Shown here: piece by piece, positions 1 to 21,492 of the stretch
Layout of the letters: every line of letters starts with the position of its first letter
Position numbering within the stretch: the stretch's first letter is position 1
Assembly (NCBI GenBank): GCA_026874595.1
Contig: CM049316.1
Location: 60,145,676 to 60,209,675 of the forward strand
Length of the DNA: 64,000 nt
DNA from: Sipunculus nudus
Taxonomy: Eukaryota > Annelida > Sipuncula > Golfingiida > Sipunculidae
Direction of reading: 5' to 3'
Program-made: the position numbers and the translations under genes
The notes under the pieces: model-generated
What the model was told of the DNA's origin: nothing
Database searches by the model: none
The model's input: the letters and a program-made list of their open reading frames with translations, nothing else

Positions 1-1480
1 CCAGGTTACAATTTGCTGGTTCGTTTGAAAACATCGCTGGTCACCTTAACTAAATATCAAAGTAACTGAAGTTACCTTGTCGAGATACGCACATATAGGA
101 AACATGACGCTTGAAAACGAGTGATTTTAAGGTAAAATTAAAGTGGCCAGTCAGGGTAAGCAAGTTTTTTTCCTGAAGAAAGTTTCCGTGGGGAGCCATT
201 TTGTCAAGGCAGTGTTCGCGCAAGGCACGCTGGGACGAAATAGGTGGCTGTTCTGTTTACCACCCACCGCATACAGCCGTTCAAAATATTCTTAGCAGAA
301 TACCGGGGCGTTTCAGCACATGGCGGCACTCAAACTTGATTTTAAAACGATCGTCTGCCATTGTGTGACTCTTTGCGATGTCAGCTTTTTATTTACTTTA
401 CGTTTTAAACAAATAATCATTCCTAAATAATGCCGCAAATGGGTTTAAAGTAGGTTTTTATTTCAATTTTGCTTGACCATGCCCAACGATGTGGGCCGCT
501 GTTAGCCCTAGCGCCCGTCCTCGCTGTGCGAGAGCCCTAGAAGATAATTTGAGGAAACTGGAGACATTCCACATGACAATTAAATTCTTATATTTCATCT
601 GAAAATGTCGTATTTGTTAAGAAATAAAGATATTCTTATCAAATACGCATATAACGTTCCACTTGGACAGTGTTTGTCCACTTTATATGATGATTAGAAG
701 AATATGTATTATCCTAATAAACGGTGATACACGGGGAACGATGTCTGCTCTGGGTTTTCCCTCCAGCCACGGCTGGCCGGCAGCCGCCTGTGTAACCAGT
801 GGTAACGGGCCTTGTTGGCTCAGCGAGCAAAGGTCATGCAGTTCATTGTTTCAGATTCTGAGACAGTTTCAAGCGCAAGGATTGCAAAGTTTTAAAAGTG
901 AGTCTTGTTTACATACTAAAACATAATATTAAGCTGAATTTCCTGGTCATTCGAATAAAGTACTATATCTCCCTTAGATTACTTAAAGTTTCCTTGTCAT
1001 AAACGCACTATTTGATTTTACACGATTTTTTCCGACAAGGGTTTGAAGTTCTCCAGTTTACTCTGAGCTGAAGCTTTTTATGCGGCGGTATCCTGGGTCC
1101 TGGATCCCGCCGCATTTAATGCAGTTAGGCCGCTGTGTGTTACAGCAGGGTTGTTGTAAACGTATTATTTGGTAACAATTACCAAGATTTTATAACAAGT
1201 TATAAATCACACGAAAACTAATCCGCAATATTTTAATTTATAAATAACAAATAACTGTAAATAATACATTTACACACGGCTTCCATGCATGCGAGACTGC
1301 TGCTAAGAACGGCCTTTGAAAGTTGCAATATTATCGCTCACTCGCCGGCCCAAAAACGATGACTGTCAGGAAGATATTCAGGAAACCCTTCTAGTATAAA
1401 CCGCACAGTGCTTTCAGGAAATCAACCTGATTTCAAGATTTTGAATTTCTTGATTAAACCGCGGTTTTAAGTGGAGATTT
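1..1480. other. no gene recognised (left flank)
   Basis: It holds a few CpG-containing patches (about 190-360 and 490-540) and a GC-rich hairpin at 1080-1115 (ATGCGGCGG / CCGCCGCAT arms). No exon matching the missing CCDC102A C-terminus was found. Confidence 0.6.
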
Positions 1481-1494
1481 TACGGTATGCCGAT

Positions 1495-1612
1495 TCAGGA
1501 TTCCTAGGTCTTATGGTTTCAAAACGTGCCACATCGACTGATGGACAGACGGACGGACAACGGACAATGGACCACAACTATATCTCAGATGACTTATAGT
1601 CAGCTGAGCTAA
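1495..1612 (-). repeat. AGCTCAG-end dispersed repeat, right terminus
   Basis: It carries tcctaggtcttatggtttca, gacagacggacggacaacgg and the terminal hairpin ending cagctgagct, nearly identical to the terminus at 63880-64000. Confidence 0.7.
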
Positions 1613-2439
1613 AAATAATTTAACATGATTATTTAAATTTTTCATATTATCAAAATATCCCATGTGCATATTTATAAGCTTGTATGAATACTTTATATGC
1701 TTGCATGAATACTAAGGATTCTTCGAATAAAACTGACTTAAATAAAGACCTCCTGTGGGACATTAACTCTTTGATATTTGTGGAGGTAACTGCCTCCATT
1801 AATGCTGCTATAACTAAGTACTTTGTACATCTGAAGATTTCCATTTCAGTCTGGACTTCAAACACAATTGTGTCAACCATGCTCTGTGTACCACATCAGA
1901 TGTGTAATCATCCCTGCTGCTGATTCATGACACAGAGGGCCCCTGAGAAGGCTAGAGCCTGGCGCCACCACCAATTTGCGCCACCACCAGTCGAGTTAAG
2001 ATTAAGGCGAGCCAGCTAAGTTTGTCAGGAGGCGCCATCGATATTTCATATTTTGTGCTACTCAGTATGGCTTGACCAAACAGTAATTCAAAAAGATAAA
2101 TCTTTTTCAATTAAAATGCCCAAAACAAATGTTCAGGTTTTGTTTTTTCCTTTGTTTCTTGACACTAAAAGGAAACAGTGTGATTGTTTAAGTATAAAAA
2201 TGTAAACCAACAGGATAAACTATTCTCTATATTTAAAAACAATCTAGTGAAAGGTAAAATCGATTAAGTATGTCACACGTTATATAGATAACTTGTTAAG
2301 ATAAAAGGAATATTTTGTAACATTGTCAAATGAATAGGCTTTCTGGTCAGTTTGAGCCAGCCAACATTTTGTAAGCAGAGTTGAGCCACGTAACTCTGCT
2401 TACTACTAAAGTCAGCCGTTTTTTTGTCTAAGCCAGTCA

Positions 2440-2653
2440 CATTTGTGTGGCTAACTTGGCTACTGGCTCTAGAAAAGGCTCACTTGTTATACATGAAACA
2501 AGAGAGTGGGGCACAGTCTTAACATTAAGCCTGGAGAGCACTCACCCAAGTGGGGGTCAACCATGAATAGCTCACCATTCCTCGACTGGGATTGGAACTC
2601 GCGCTCCCCATGCTTCGAGCCCTCCGCTCTACCCCTAGACCACAGGAGCTGGA
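2440..2653 (-). mobile_element. tRNA-derived SINE, second copy abutting exon 6
   Basis: On the minus strand the head reads ctcctgtggtctaggggta then gagcgg, a good A box, followed about 30 bp later by a B-box-like gagttccaatccc. The central domain (gtgagtgctctccaggctta) matches the copy at 3158-3575. The left boundary is approximate because no target duplication was found. Confidence 0.7.
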
Positions 2654-2658
2654 CTTAC

Positions 2659-10999
<8,341 letters not shown>

Positions 11000-11029
11000 T
11001 ATTAAAAATACACCAATCTGCTTCTCCTG

Positions 11030-12840
11030 CAGAGATTCATAATAACAACAAGTCTATTTCTCCTCATAAGACTGTGCCAGACACCAGTCTATTTTTAATC
11101 ACATGATTCATGCTGATCTATGGGTCTAATCCTTGAATCAAACACAAGTTGAAATCTTCTCCCAGGGTTAACTTGGTTTAACACACTGGCCAATCTGACA
11201 TATGATTTAAGTAAAATTAGATGTTGTTCTTCTCAGTTTCCCAGCCATCAAAACATGGCTCTTCCATTTTTCATCTGATGGAAGAACCAGTCACCAACTG
11301 TTGGTCATCTTTTCCAGCTGTACACTGAAGAAAATTCTGACTGAAAAAAAAGAATATTTTAATTTTCACTCACTGAAGATGAAGAAAAATATGATTTTAA
11401 CCAAATCATGACATTTCTGTCATCCTACAGAATTTGAGCAAAACTAAAATTTCTTGAAACAATATGTCTATTTAAACACAGAAAAACATAATCCAATCAA
11501 AACAGTGGGCTCTGAAGTCATCACTTTACAAAGCATCTATTTATGGAATATTTTTTAATATTAATCTACCGGTATATAGCCTGTTAAACTATACTATTAT
11601 AAATCAAATCTGTGAAATTTCATTCAAAAATGCCTTGCAGGTCATTTATGATTGTATTTCAATGACTGCTATAATCTGGTCTGCAAGGAGGACAGAACAA
11701 AAATATATAATATTATAAATTCCCTTAAACTACATGATATTATTTTACACAGGTTCTTTACTGACTGTGTTAAATATTGCTCAGGATTTAATATGGCTAA
11801 CACAAAAGAAGTATGTACAAATTACCAGATAAATTTGCAAATTATCTGAAATAATTTAAGCTACCCACACAGACATTTAATATTTACATATACTTTTCTG
11901 TTTACATGCCCGCAGGACTGTTCCCTCATAACCACAAGAAAACCATGCAAAATATCACAGAATATTACACGTGGATTGAACCAACATATATGAGCATCTT
12001 GGTGACCACACAGCAGCATTATTGCATCTGCCAGGAGGATATGCTTTCATCCCTGTTCAAGTGTGTGTGTGTTTGTTCACAACAAAACTCACTAAGCCAT
12101 GACTGGAATCCCACTAAATATTCATGGCATTGAATATGGCATTGTAATGGGCCTTTGAAGAATTGATTAGATTTTGGATTTGACACATGATCTGGATACA
12201 AGAGCAGCACCAAGGAATATTCACAAATATACAGTCATTTATGCACAAATGAACCTGAAAATATGGGCCTAATAAGTGAATGCAAAAAAAGTTCTGGGAG
12301 CTTCCCACAACAGGACCAAGGTTTGTAAATATAAAAAATAAATATGCAGATAACAACACTTCATACTTTAATTACTTATGTGTTAAGACATTCTGAATGT
12401 ACTTAGTGATCAATTTACTGCAGAATATATATATCTGCATGAATTCTTAATGTACTGATTATCAAATGGAACAATCTTAAAATATTGTAATTTTATTTTT
12501 TTTTGTGTGTGTGTGTTAATGCTATAAGCTAACTGGAGTTATATAATCCTGTCACTGTAAAGAACAGAGAAATGCTAATGAGTAATGTATCAACACACAA
12601 ACCTCAATAACATCATGGTATGTACTGTCAGAATTCTGTGAAATGATTCAGGAAGACACCAGCAGATGATTATATATCAAGATAACACTGGGTCTTAACA
12701 ATTATTGATAATAAAGATAAACAAGAAGATGGTTAAGTGAAACAACACATATGTCATTCATTTACTGGTAGTTTACATGTTGTGCTGTTAACTTGTTATT
12801 TTGGCAGAGACTGAAGAGAATCTTATATACATATATTATG
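11030..12840. other. no gene recognised (upstream of CCDC102A coding start)
   Basis: AT-rich, probably the 5' intron of CCDC102A. Only short chance reading frames and simple repeats are visible. Confidence 0.6.
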
Positions 12841-12845
12841 ATAAT

Positions 12846-13061
12846 GCTTAAATAATTACATTATCTAGAAAACATGCTTTGAAAATTATGGATGGCTCCA
12901 AAAAAGCTAAATTTAGGTTAATAAGATATATATGGTTACAGAAATAAACTCATCAACTCATATATATTACATTAAGGCTTACATAATTACATAATCAAGG
13001 AAACATGCTTTGAACATTACGAATGCCTCTGACAAAGCTAAAATTAGGTTAACACATAAAC

Positions 13062-13062
<1 letters not shown>
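12846..13062. repeat. two-copy diverged tandem duplication
   Basis: Both copies carry aaacatgctttgaa-atta-g-atg and aaagctaaa-ttaggtta, about 131 bp apart. Confidence 0.6.

Positions 13063-13064
<2 letters not shown>

Positions 13065-13120
<56 letters not shown>
13065..13120. repeat. (TA)n microsatellite
   Basis: Uninterrupted TA repeat of about 28 units. Confidence 0.97.
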
Positions 13121-13126
<6 letters not shown>

Positions 13127-13432
13127 AATAATAAATAAAGAAAAAAAGAAGCCCAAAAAGCCACCCAACCAGGATGGACAGGCATATATATAACAGGTCA
13201 GAGTGTCCTTCCATACATGTATTACCATTTTGTCTCTGAATATTCAGGTACCTTCAGTCAGGAAGAAGAAATGTCTTACCCAATATTTACCATTTTGTGG
13301 GAAACTTAAACCTGCCCTCAGTGTCTTGAATATTATAAATGATTTTCTGAAATTCTATTTAAATCTACAGAAACATCACAAGCCTTATGACAGAATAACA
13401 CCTAAAGTGATCTAGGAATCTTCTTTTAAAGT

Positions 13433-13848
13433 ATGACCAGGCTACAATCCAAAGTTGTTAAGTTTTTCCCAGTGCGGTATTTACCAGCTGGTAAATACCG
13501 ATATTTACTGCCTTTGGTAAAACCTCTCAAAGTGGGAAAATGGGAAAAACCTCAGGCTTGGTTTCCTACCTGTATGCACAGAAGCCTGCATCATTCTGGA
13601 CAGGGTTTCTCCAAGTGATGCCACAATGGGTGGTTGGTTTCTTCTCACCCTAGCTAACAAGTTGTATGAGCCCTACATGACTAGCATGGCTTCTTCACAC
13701 TTCTGTACCCCCAAGATTAACTCGGCCTTGATTAGGTTAACATGCTTGATTACTTTTGTCAGCTCACCTACTAAAGTTTATGTTGCAGTTAATTGGTATT
13801 TAAGTAATAGTAATGCACTAGTATGAGTTGTGGAAATATTGCACACAC

Positions 13849-13892
<44 letters not shown>

Positions 13893-14200
13893 TATATATA
13901 TTCATCACATGAGGATATTTATATATGAATATATGTAATATGTATGTGTGTGTATATATATATATATCTATATATTTATATATACACACAGATATAATAT
14001 AATTTCAACATGCAACATTAAACAGAATTAATTAACTATACATCATTATACTCTCTCAAAAATTTTGATCAGACATTTTCCCCAGTAATTCCCGGTACTA
14101 ACCATATTTCCCCAGTTATTCCCAATTTATCCTGGGTTTTTCCCACTGCCTGGGAAAAACTAGATTTTCCCGGGAAAAATAACAACCCTGCTACAATCAT
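13433..14200. repeat. repeat block with tttttccc / gggaaaaa arms and perfect palindrome
   Basis: It is bounded by ggctacaatc near 13440 and ctgctacaatc near 14195, with tttttcccag, gggaaaaac and tttcccggg motifs at both sides and a 26-bp perfect palindrome at 13475-13500. An AT microsatellite occupies the middle. It is probably an old mobile element. Confidence 0.45.
13852..13901. repeat. (AT)n microsatellite
   Basis: AT repeat with one interruption, followed downstream by further short GT/AT tracts to about 13985. Confidence 0.95.
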
Positions 14201-15574
14201 CTGAATTTACACAAACTTTAATGACATGTATAAAAAAGATATACTCTCTAATATATGACAAGTACCTATGACCTTTCTTTCAAGAAATAATAATCTGATT
14301 TCATTGATTTAAGTAACTCCTTACAACATACATAACCAATTTCACTGCAGTTACTCGGAGGTCTGTGGTTTCATGCTACATACACAGGTATTCAAGCTAT
14401 ACTAAACCAATTAAACAGTTGATATCACCTGCTAGCGGAAACCAAAACTTGAATGGACAAGTCTTGTACTAGCGTGACATGGGTGTGAAAATGCTCTTCT
14501 ATGCACTGGCACGGAGAGACATTCTTGAATTAAGCAAAAGGGTTTTTATTTCCAACATGTTCCCTCTAAACTTTAATGCACATAATTGATATATATTAAT
14601 GATAATCCCCATTTGAAATAAAATATTGAAGGGTCATTATTAGGAGCAATATTATGCCTATTCTTTCACACTATCAAGTCAGTTTTGTTTTATACAAGTT
14701 TTCCAGCAAACCTAGCTGTGCTTCTCCCACACCTAACAAGAGATGGACCCTCTGACCTCCTGTGTGACCTATATGCATATTCATCTCTCAGTGCTGGGAT
14801 GTGAATGTGTGATGTGATTCAATCAGAAGTAATCTGATCAGACCTAATTACACAAGAGGTGCTCAGTGGTCTTCTTAAACAAACACTAAGTACTCTCACT
14901 AGTAAAATAGTGCCTCCTTTAACTGTTCAAATAACACCTACATCTTTATGAAGAAATTCATGGTCCCTGGCTGAATTCATTTTTAGTTTGTGGTGCTCTA
15001 ATAAATTCCTTGAAAAATCTAATACCCCCCCCCATCACACACGCACACAAACTGTCACTCACATAACATTTTAATAATGAGATATTTAAACAGGGTTGTT
15101 TGCAGGAAAAACTAATTAAATGCTCTTTTGCTATGCAAATTAATCCAATATGAAGTAATATGATACCACATGAAATGCACAATTATTTGTTGATGTTAAT
15201 CTGCAAAATGAATATAATTTTATATCAAATCTAAAATCAAACACCATTGGTTACTCTTAACAGTAAGAGTATACAGATGCACCCATTGATTAGTTTCAAT
15301 TTTAAATAAATGTCCCTGTACAATTAAGTTTTTTTTTAAAGAATTAAATGTTACTTCCTTTTCTTTCAAAGTACCTATTTTAATTTATTGATACATTTAC
15401 AGATTTCTAGAAAATTCACATGCCAAACATATTTTCCACAGAATATGAAATAATTATGGTCCTTTTCCAAGAAGATTATGTTTCCTATATATTGGAGAAA
15501 TACCTGGATATTACAACCAACTTTAAAGATAAAATAATGTTGTGCTCATAACTAGTGTTCGGACCAATGATCAA

Positions 15575-17320
15575 CTAGAATACGGGTAGTCGACAAGCGA
15601 CTACGTGTATCCGCCTAAATCAGAGTGGAACGGGTGAAGTGAGGCATGGATTAAGTGGCAAGGGGAAATAGAGTGAAGTGTTGCATATTAGCATGGATGT
15701 CTGCAGCCAAATTGTGTATGAAGGTTGCCCCCCCCTACCACAAAATCCAGAAAGCCGTCCCAGTTGTATACATATGCAAAATTTAAGGCAGATAAGTCAA
15801 ACCACTACATGTATATGAGTGATTTTAGCCCGTGGCAGACAATCAGATGGACGCTGAGCAAAAATGGTTGCAGGTGATGGCACCAGTTTTGCGTATGATA
15901 AAGAGCTATGTGAGAACTATACACATGCAAAACTTTGGCCGATCGGTCAAACGGTTCCCGAGATATGAGCTTGGATGTCTGCTGCATAAACAAGAATGCA
16001 GGTGGCTCCACCTGTCATAAAATCAAGAGAGCTGTCAGGGATGTATAAACCTGCAAAATTTTAGCCAGATATGTCAAACCACTGCCGAGATATGAGTGAT
16101 TTTATCCCATGGCAGACAAACAGACAGGAGCTGTGCAAAAATGGCTGCAGGTGGCGCCACCAGTTTTGCGTATGTTATAAAGCTCTCCAAGTTCTACATT
16201 TGTGCAAAAAAATTTTCCTGATCGGTCAAACGGTTCCTGAGATATGAGCTTGGATGTCTGCAGCGTAAACGTGTATGTAGGTGGCGCCACCTGTCAAAAA
16301 ATCAGAAAAGCTATCCAGGATGTATACGCATGCCGAATTTCAGGTGAATTAGTCAAGTCAATGCAGAGATATGAGTGATTTTAACCCAAGACAGACGAAC
16401 AGATGGACACTGTGCAAACATGGTTGCAGGTGGCGCTTCCATTTTTTGTGTATGTTATAAAGCTCTCCAAGGGCTACATTTGTGCAAAAAAATTTTCCTG
16501 ATCGGTCAAATGGTTCCCGAGATATGAGCTTGGATGTCTGCAGCATAAACGTGAATGTAGGTGGCGCCACCTGTCACAAAATCAGAAAAGCTATCCAGGA
16601 TGTATACGCATGCCAAATTTCAGGTGAATTAGTCAAGTCACTGCACAGATATGAGTGATTTTAACCCAAGGCAGACGAACAGATGGACACTGTGCAAACA
16701 TGGTTGCAGGTGGCGCCACCATTTTTTGTGTATGTTATAAAGCTCTCCAAGGGCTACATTTTTGCAAAAAAATTTTCCTGATCGGTCAAACGGTTCCTGG
16801 GATATGAGCTTGGATGTCTGCAGCGTAAATGTGAATGTAGGTGGCGCCACCTGTCACAAAATCAGAAAAGCTATCCAGGATGTATACGCATGCCAAATTT
16901 CAGGTGAATTAGTCAAGTCACTGCAGAGATATGAGTGATTTTAACCCAAGGCAGACGAACAGATGGACACTGTGCAAACATGATTGCAGGTGGTGCAACC
17001 ATTTTTTTGTATGTTATAAAGCTCTCCAAGGGCTACATTTGTGCAAAAAAATTTTCCTGATCCGTCAAACGGTTCCCGAGATATGTGGGTTTATGTGTGA
17101 AAACAGACGCACAAACGGACGCAGAGTGCAGAGGAAAGGTCAGAGGTCAAAACAAAATCGGGGCGCAGCAGTTCACATGTGACCCGAACATAATCCCGGG
17201 TTTCGTAAAATTCTGCCCAGCGGTTACGGAGGAGTTCTCCGGAAACCTACGCGGCGGCGGCGGCGGCGGCGTGCAGCTGAAAACATAGTATCCGCAAAAC
17301 TCTGTTTTGGCGGATACAAT
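15575..17320 (-). mobile_element. Helentron/HINE-like non-autonomous element, family A, copy 1
   Basis: Read on the minus strand, it starts attgtatccgcc followed by a short hairpin (ATCCGC-AAAAC / GTTTT-GCGGAT). The core is a tandem array with a 279-280 bp period (unit marks at 15962, 16241, 16521, 16801, 17080). It ends with ggcggatac, a perfect 9-bp hairpin partner of the 5' gtatccgcc, then a 7-bp stem-loop (GTAGTCG cttgt CGACTAC), ccgtatt and CTAG, followed by T. Short subterminal inverted repeats, a minisatellite core, a 3' hairpin and CTAG-T are the hallmarks of Helentron-associated elements (HINE/DINE/pearl type). There is no coding capacity. A second, inverted copy is at 49508-50388. 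Confidence 0.8.
15680..17085. repeat. 280-bp tandem array inside family A element
   Basis: About five units of 279-280 bp. Each unit contains two related halves of about 140 bp, each starting gatatgag and each carrying the 12-bp perfect palindrome GGTGGCGCCACC (degraded in some copies) near its middle. Confidence 0.88.
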
Positions 17321-19751
17321 TATAATCGATGATTGGTCGGCTGATGCAGACAATCCAGTAATCGATATTGCATTCTCATGATCAATTACAAAATATTTAA
17401 CAAGGGTTGGGCTTTATAATGAGGGAAATTTTAAGCAAAAAAAACTTAAAGATTAATATGTGTATATTAACAGATACATTTACTATATACACATGTAGGT
17501 TATAGAGTTACTGGATATAATAAAAGGACATAATCAGGACAATATTATGCTTGTTTTTTCACACAATTACTACCAGTTCAGTTTTGCTTTATTCAAAAGT
17601 TTCCCAGCAAAACCATACCAGCACACATCCCAGTACCTCGCAAACAGCTGTTTCACACCTTGTTATGGCTCTGCGTGTTGGTAAACACAGTCTAAGTGTG
17701 TCTGTTTACCTTAACAAGGCAGTGTGAATCGAGGTCCGATTGTGAGCGGCAACACGAGGTGTTTTATTAGCAGGAACATGTATTATATTTTTTGGGCCAG
17801 CTCAGTCAGGGCATGTCCTGATTAACATGTGTTGTGGCTCTGCAATGCACACGGCCCAGCGCACTTTGTTTATGTTGACACCTGTGATTGCACCCGGTCC
17901 AATGTTTTTAACACCCGTTTACATGAGTAAGCAAACAGTTTCAAGGCAATTAATAATTAATAACAGTTTTAATTGAAAGGGAAGAAGCTATTTTTTGTGT
18001 AAATTCAACATATTTTATAGGTGATTGGACCCCTTAATCAATATTAGGCCTATTTATACATATCAATTAAGAGAATGTAAAGGTCTGTATTTGATCAGAA
18101 ATTTCATACTCCTAGAGGTCAAACAATTTTACTGATGACCAATCATGAAATTACAACTGATTCCCAACATGTATCAAGAAGTCAAAAGTGACTAATAATT
18201 GATCATCCATTGCTGATATGATGTTGATGATCAATTACAATCAAGGAAGCGACTCCGAACACTACTCATAACACACTAGTTAATGTGTCTCACCCATGTG
18301 ACACATGAGAAATTTAAGACATGGCTACAATACACATGACATGCATGCTATTGTATTATATCAAGAAAACTCCTTACAATTGAAAATTAGCATTGGTTTC
18401 AATTAATGACACTGTTTGGTCCAGCATATTTTTTATTACTGAAACTGTGAGAACTATTTCACTGCTTTTCACAATATTTTTATATCTGTTGCTTTGTTGC
18501 AAATTTCCATATATGTACATCAATAGTAGCAGTTAAAAGGCTTCAAATTTTAAATATATATTTATATCATTTATCAAAATAAATAACTGGTATAAAACAA
18601 AATATCAAACTATTCTAGATATAGAAAGTTAAAAACTTTAAACTTATAAAGAAAACACAAAAAGGTAAGGAGGTAAGAGCATCAGTATACGGGATACCAC
18701 TATGGTGCTTGTTCAGAAATTGGTCTACACCCCTTAGACTTGTGAACAGCTGGTTAATGTTTTTTACAAGATGGGAAATTATACTGGAAATTCAGTATTC
18801 ACATGTTATTACCAGACATGCCAGGCCCCACGCATTGGGCATGAGACTCATGCATTTACCCCTCTTCTCACGCTCTCATCCCAAGGGACATAAATCTCAT
18901 GCATTCGGTTTCCTGACCTGGTCATCCCCAGCATTCAAGTTAAAACTGAACTTCTGAACCCCTTAATTCTTTCGAGACTTTTCAAGTGGAACAAAGTTGA
19001 GCCAAATGTGGTGAATCAACCTGTTTGACAGGGTGTGGCGTCTTGCCCAGAGACTCAAAATTCAGATACCCTGCGGTATCTTGCCTGAAGGACCTGTGGG
19101 CCAGCCAGGATTCATCTGATTGGTGAAGAGAGTCATTCTTAAGGTGGGCCATTTATTACTGTCTCCCACATCGTTTTTCAGCTGTACAAGGTTTTGCCAT
19201 AACCACAATTTTGAAATCTCACACACAATATGATTCTGCCAACTTGGCATCTCTTTACTACTAATCACTCTTATTTTTTTTCTCATAGTCATATTCCATC
19301 AAATATATATAGCCCTCAATCTTTACCTTGCTGAGCTAACCCAATTGGATCTGTAGACAGAATTCTGAACATGCTCCACAACTATTCACCCAAGGCTGAT
19401 GTGAATAGCAAGGAACAAAGTTATATTCAGCAGAACTATAGAAACCGGGCTGCAGCCTACCACCGGTACCTCATGCACAATGGGTGTCGCATAATAAATT
19501 GTTTCCTGACAAAGGCCTAAACATATTATTTTCCTGAGAATTCCAGTATTTCATTTTGCTCATAACTGGAGTATATTATATTAGGGGGGCCGGGGCCAGG
19601 TTCCCCACCCGAACGGGGGTGTTTGGGCAGAGCCCCCACCTTAAGCTTAATTCTCCTGTTCAAATAGTAAATGGTTCCCTATTTCCGCAATAGATGGCGC
19701 TTCAATCGCAGATACAATTGAACAAAAATCGCCCCTGCTGGTATCTCGTCT

Positions 19752-19830
19752 TCACGGCTCACTTAGTAGCGTGTAGGGCTCCTAGACTACAAATTGTTGG
19801 TTTGATCCCCAATTCAGGTGACTTCTGATG
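19752..19830 (+). mobile_element. tRNA-like SINE head
   Basis: An A-box-like ggctcacttagtagcgtg is followed at typical spacing by ggtttgatccc, which matches the B box at all but one position. The predicted cloverleaf is poor and a long unrelated body follows, so a tRNA-derived SINE is more likely than a tRNA gene. The 3' boundary is unknown. Confidence 0.5.
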
Positions 19831-21492
19831 TTTAGTATTTGTTTATGTTAGAATAGTTGATACGAGTGTAGGGGCATCTACAGAGAAATGTAGGACTAGG
19901 AGTTAAAATAGGGAATGAGAAGAGACAGTTTTATATTTTCATGTTCCTCATAAGAAGCGTAGCCCGCGTTCTATAGTGGCTCCTTATATTCTGTTGTGTT
20001 GAACAAATATAAGTCTTGGTAAGGGATATGAGTCTCTCAATGTAAAGTACAGACTGTAATGTAAATTTGGTGAAAGCTAGAATACTAGTTCAAAAGAACC
20101 AGAAAGCTGTGGCCGAGTATGGATTGTTTTGAATATGTAAAAATAGCATTATTAAGGTGAGGGATTTCGTACTGTAATAGTTTTTAAAAGAGGTAAGACG
20201 ATGTCTGTTAATTAGCTAAGAGCTTCATCCCAGTCATAACACATCAGGTCTGTTTGCCAGTGTTGGTTCTTCTGTCAATCACGTCCCTTGCGATATTACA
20301 ACTTACGGCGACATTTAGAGCACCTTTGCTGAAACACTATAGAATCCTCTGTCTTGTAACAGATAAAACAATAAGTATACTATAAATTCTTCCTACCTCG
20401 ATGACTGAACAGACCTACAAAATTCCTGCTCTTGCAAAAACGAAGAAACTTGTCTCCCTTTTTCAGCCCCGACATGAATTTCTTGTTTTTGTTATGAGCG
20501 GCCTTTCATACACGACGCATCAGACATATTTAATCTAGTGCCAGCAAAGATATTGTCAGCAACAAGTAATAAAGGGCCAGTTCAACTTCATATTTAAGAA
20601 TTTATAAATATAATATAAGTTGGTGTTTTCTTCTGCTGCATACTGTGTATAAAGTCAAATAAACCGTTTAAAAGATATAGGTGACTCATCGCTGAAGACT
20701 ACATCTTGCAGTCCTGCTCTACCAAATACACATTCGGGCGATAATACCATTGCTTGGCTTATTTTGGCCTGTCATTTGAAGTCAACCATGGGTCAAAGGC
20801 GATAGGCGTGGTATATGTGAGCATCTTAAAATAACTTCATGATTACTGTTTAGCATTGAATGATAGATGGTATACTGATTGTCTGTTTTTGTTGTGATCT
20901 GCGATGAAAATAGGTTTATTAGTCTACCACTACTCCACTACTACCAGTGTGCAATGCCACTCCAGGCACCATGAGTGGCATGACTACTCAGTGACCATGA
21001 CTACCACTGTACCAGGGCATGTATGAAATAACTTTGGGTACTACTATAGAACACGGGCTTCAGCCAAACAACCATAGGATACAGCTGCTTGCATCTTAAT
21101 TTTGTCACTTATTTTTATCTGCCACATACACTCTCCTCCATTACATAAATCCTAAACGTCAGTGCGTATACACTCATAACCTCGTCGAGACAGATATATA
21201 TTGTGATCCCTGCGGAGGCCAGAATTTAAAGCCCAGCAAAACAAGCCTTCTCCAACACCACGCACTTGGGGAAAACCTGTAAGCAGTTTAGAAAAGCTGC
21301 ACCACATAGCATCTTCAAAGAAAACAGGGCAATTATACAATAGGTGCCTACAGGAAAATTTGTATGCAAAAAGGGAATAGTTTTCTGGCCATATAGTATG
21401 ATATATTTGATTGGGATAGACTTGGGAGTCAATATGATAAACTGATACGGTCACTATTTTAATCATATGTAAACCCGGTACTAGCAGGCACC

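Noticed and set aside
320-430. ATGGCGGCACTC start with a 36-codon frame in a CpG-containing patch
   Set aside because: Short, no clear donor and no family resemblance. A first exon of a neighbouring gene is possible but unsupported.
15805-17288. Several repeated reading frames of 60-83 codons on both strands
   Set aside because: They are the 280-bp repeat unit read in frame (for example frames starting MAPPTFTF on the minus strand). They follow the array period and have no protein-like conservation.
19752-19830. Functional tRNA gene
   Set aside because: A and B boxes fit but the stems do not pair well and a long body follows, so a SINE head is preferred.
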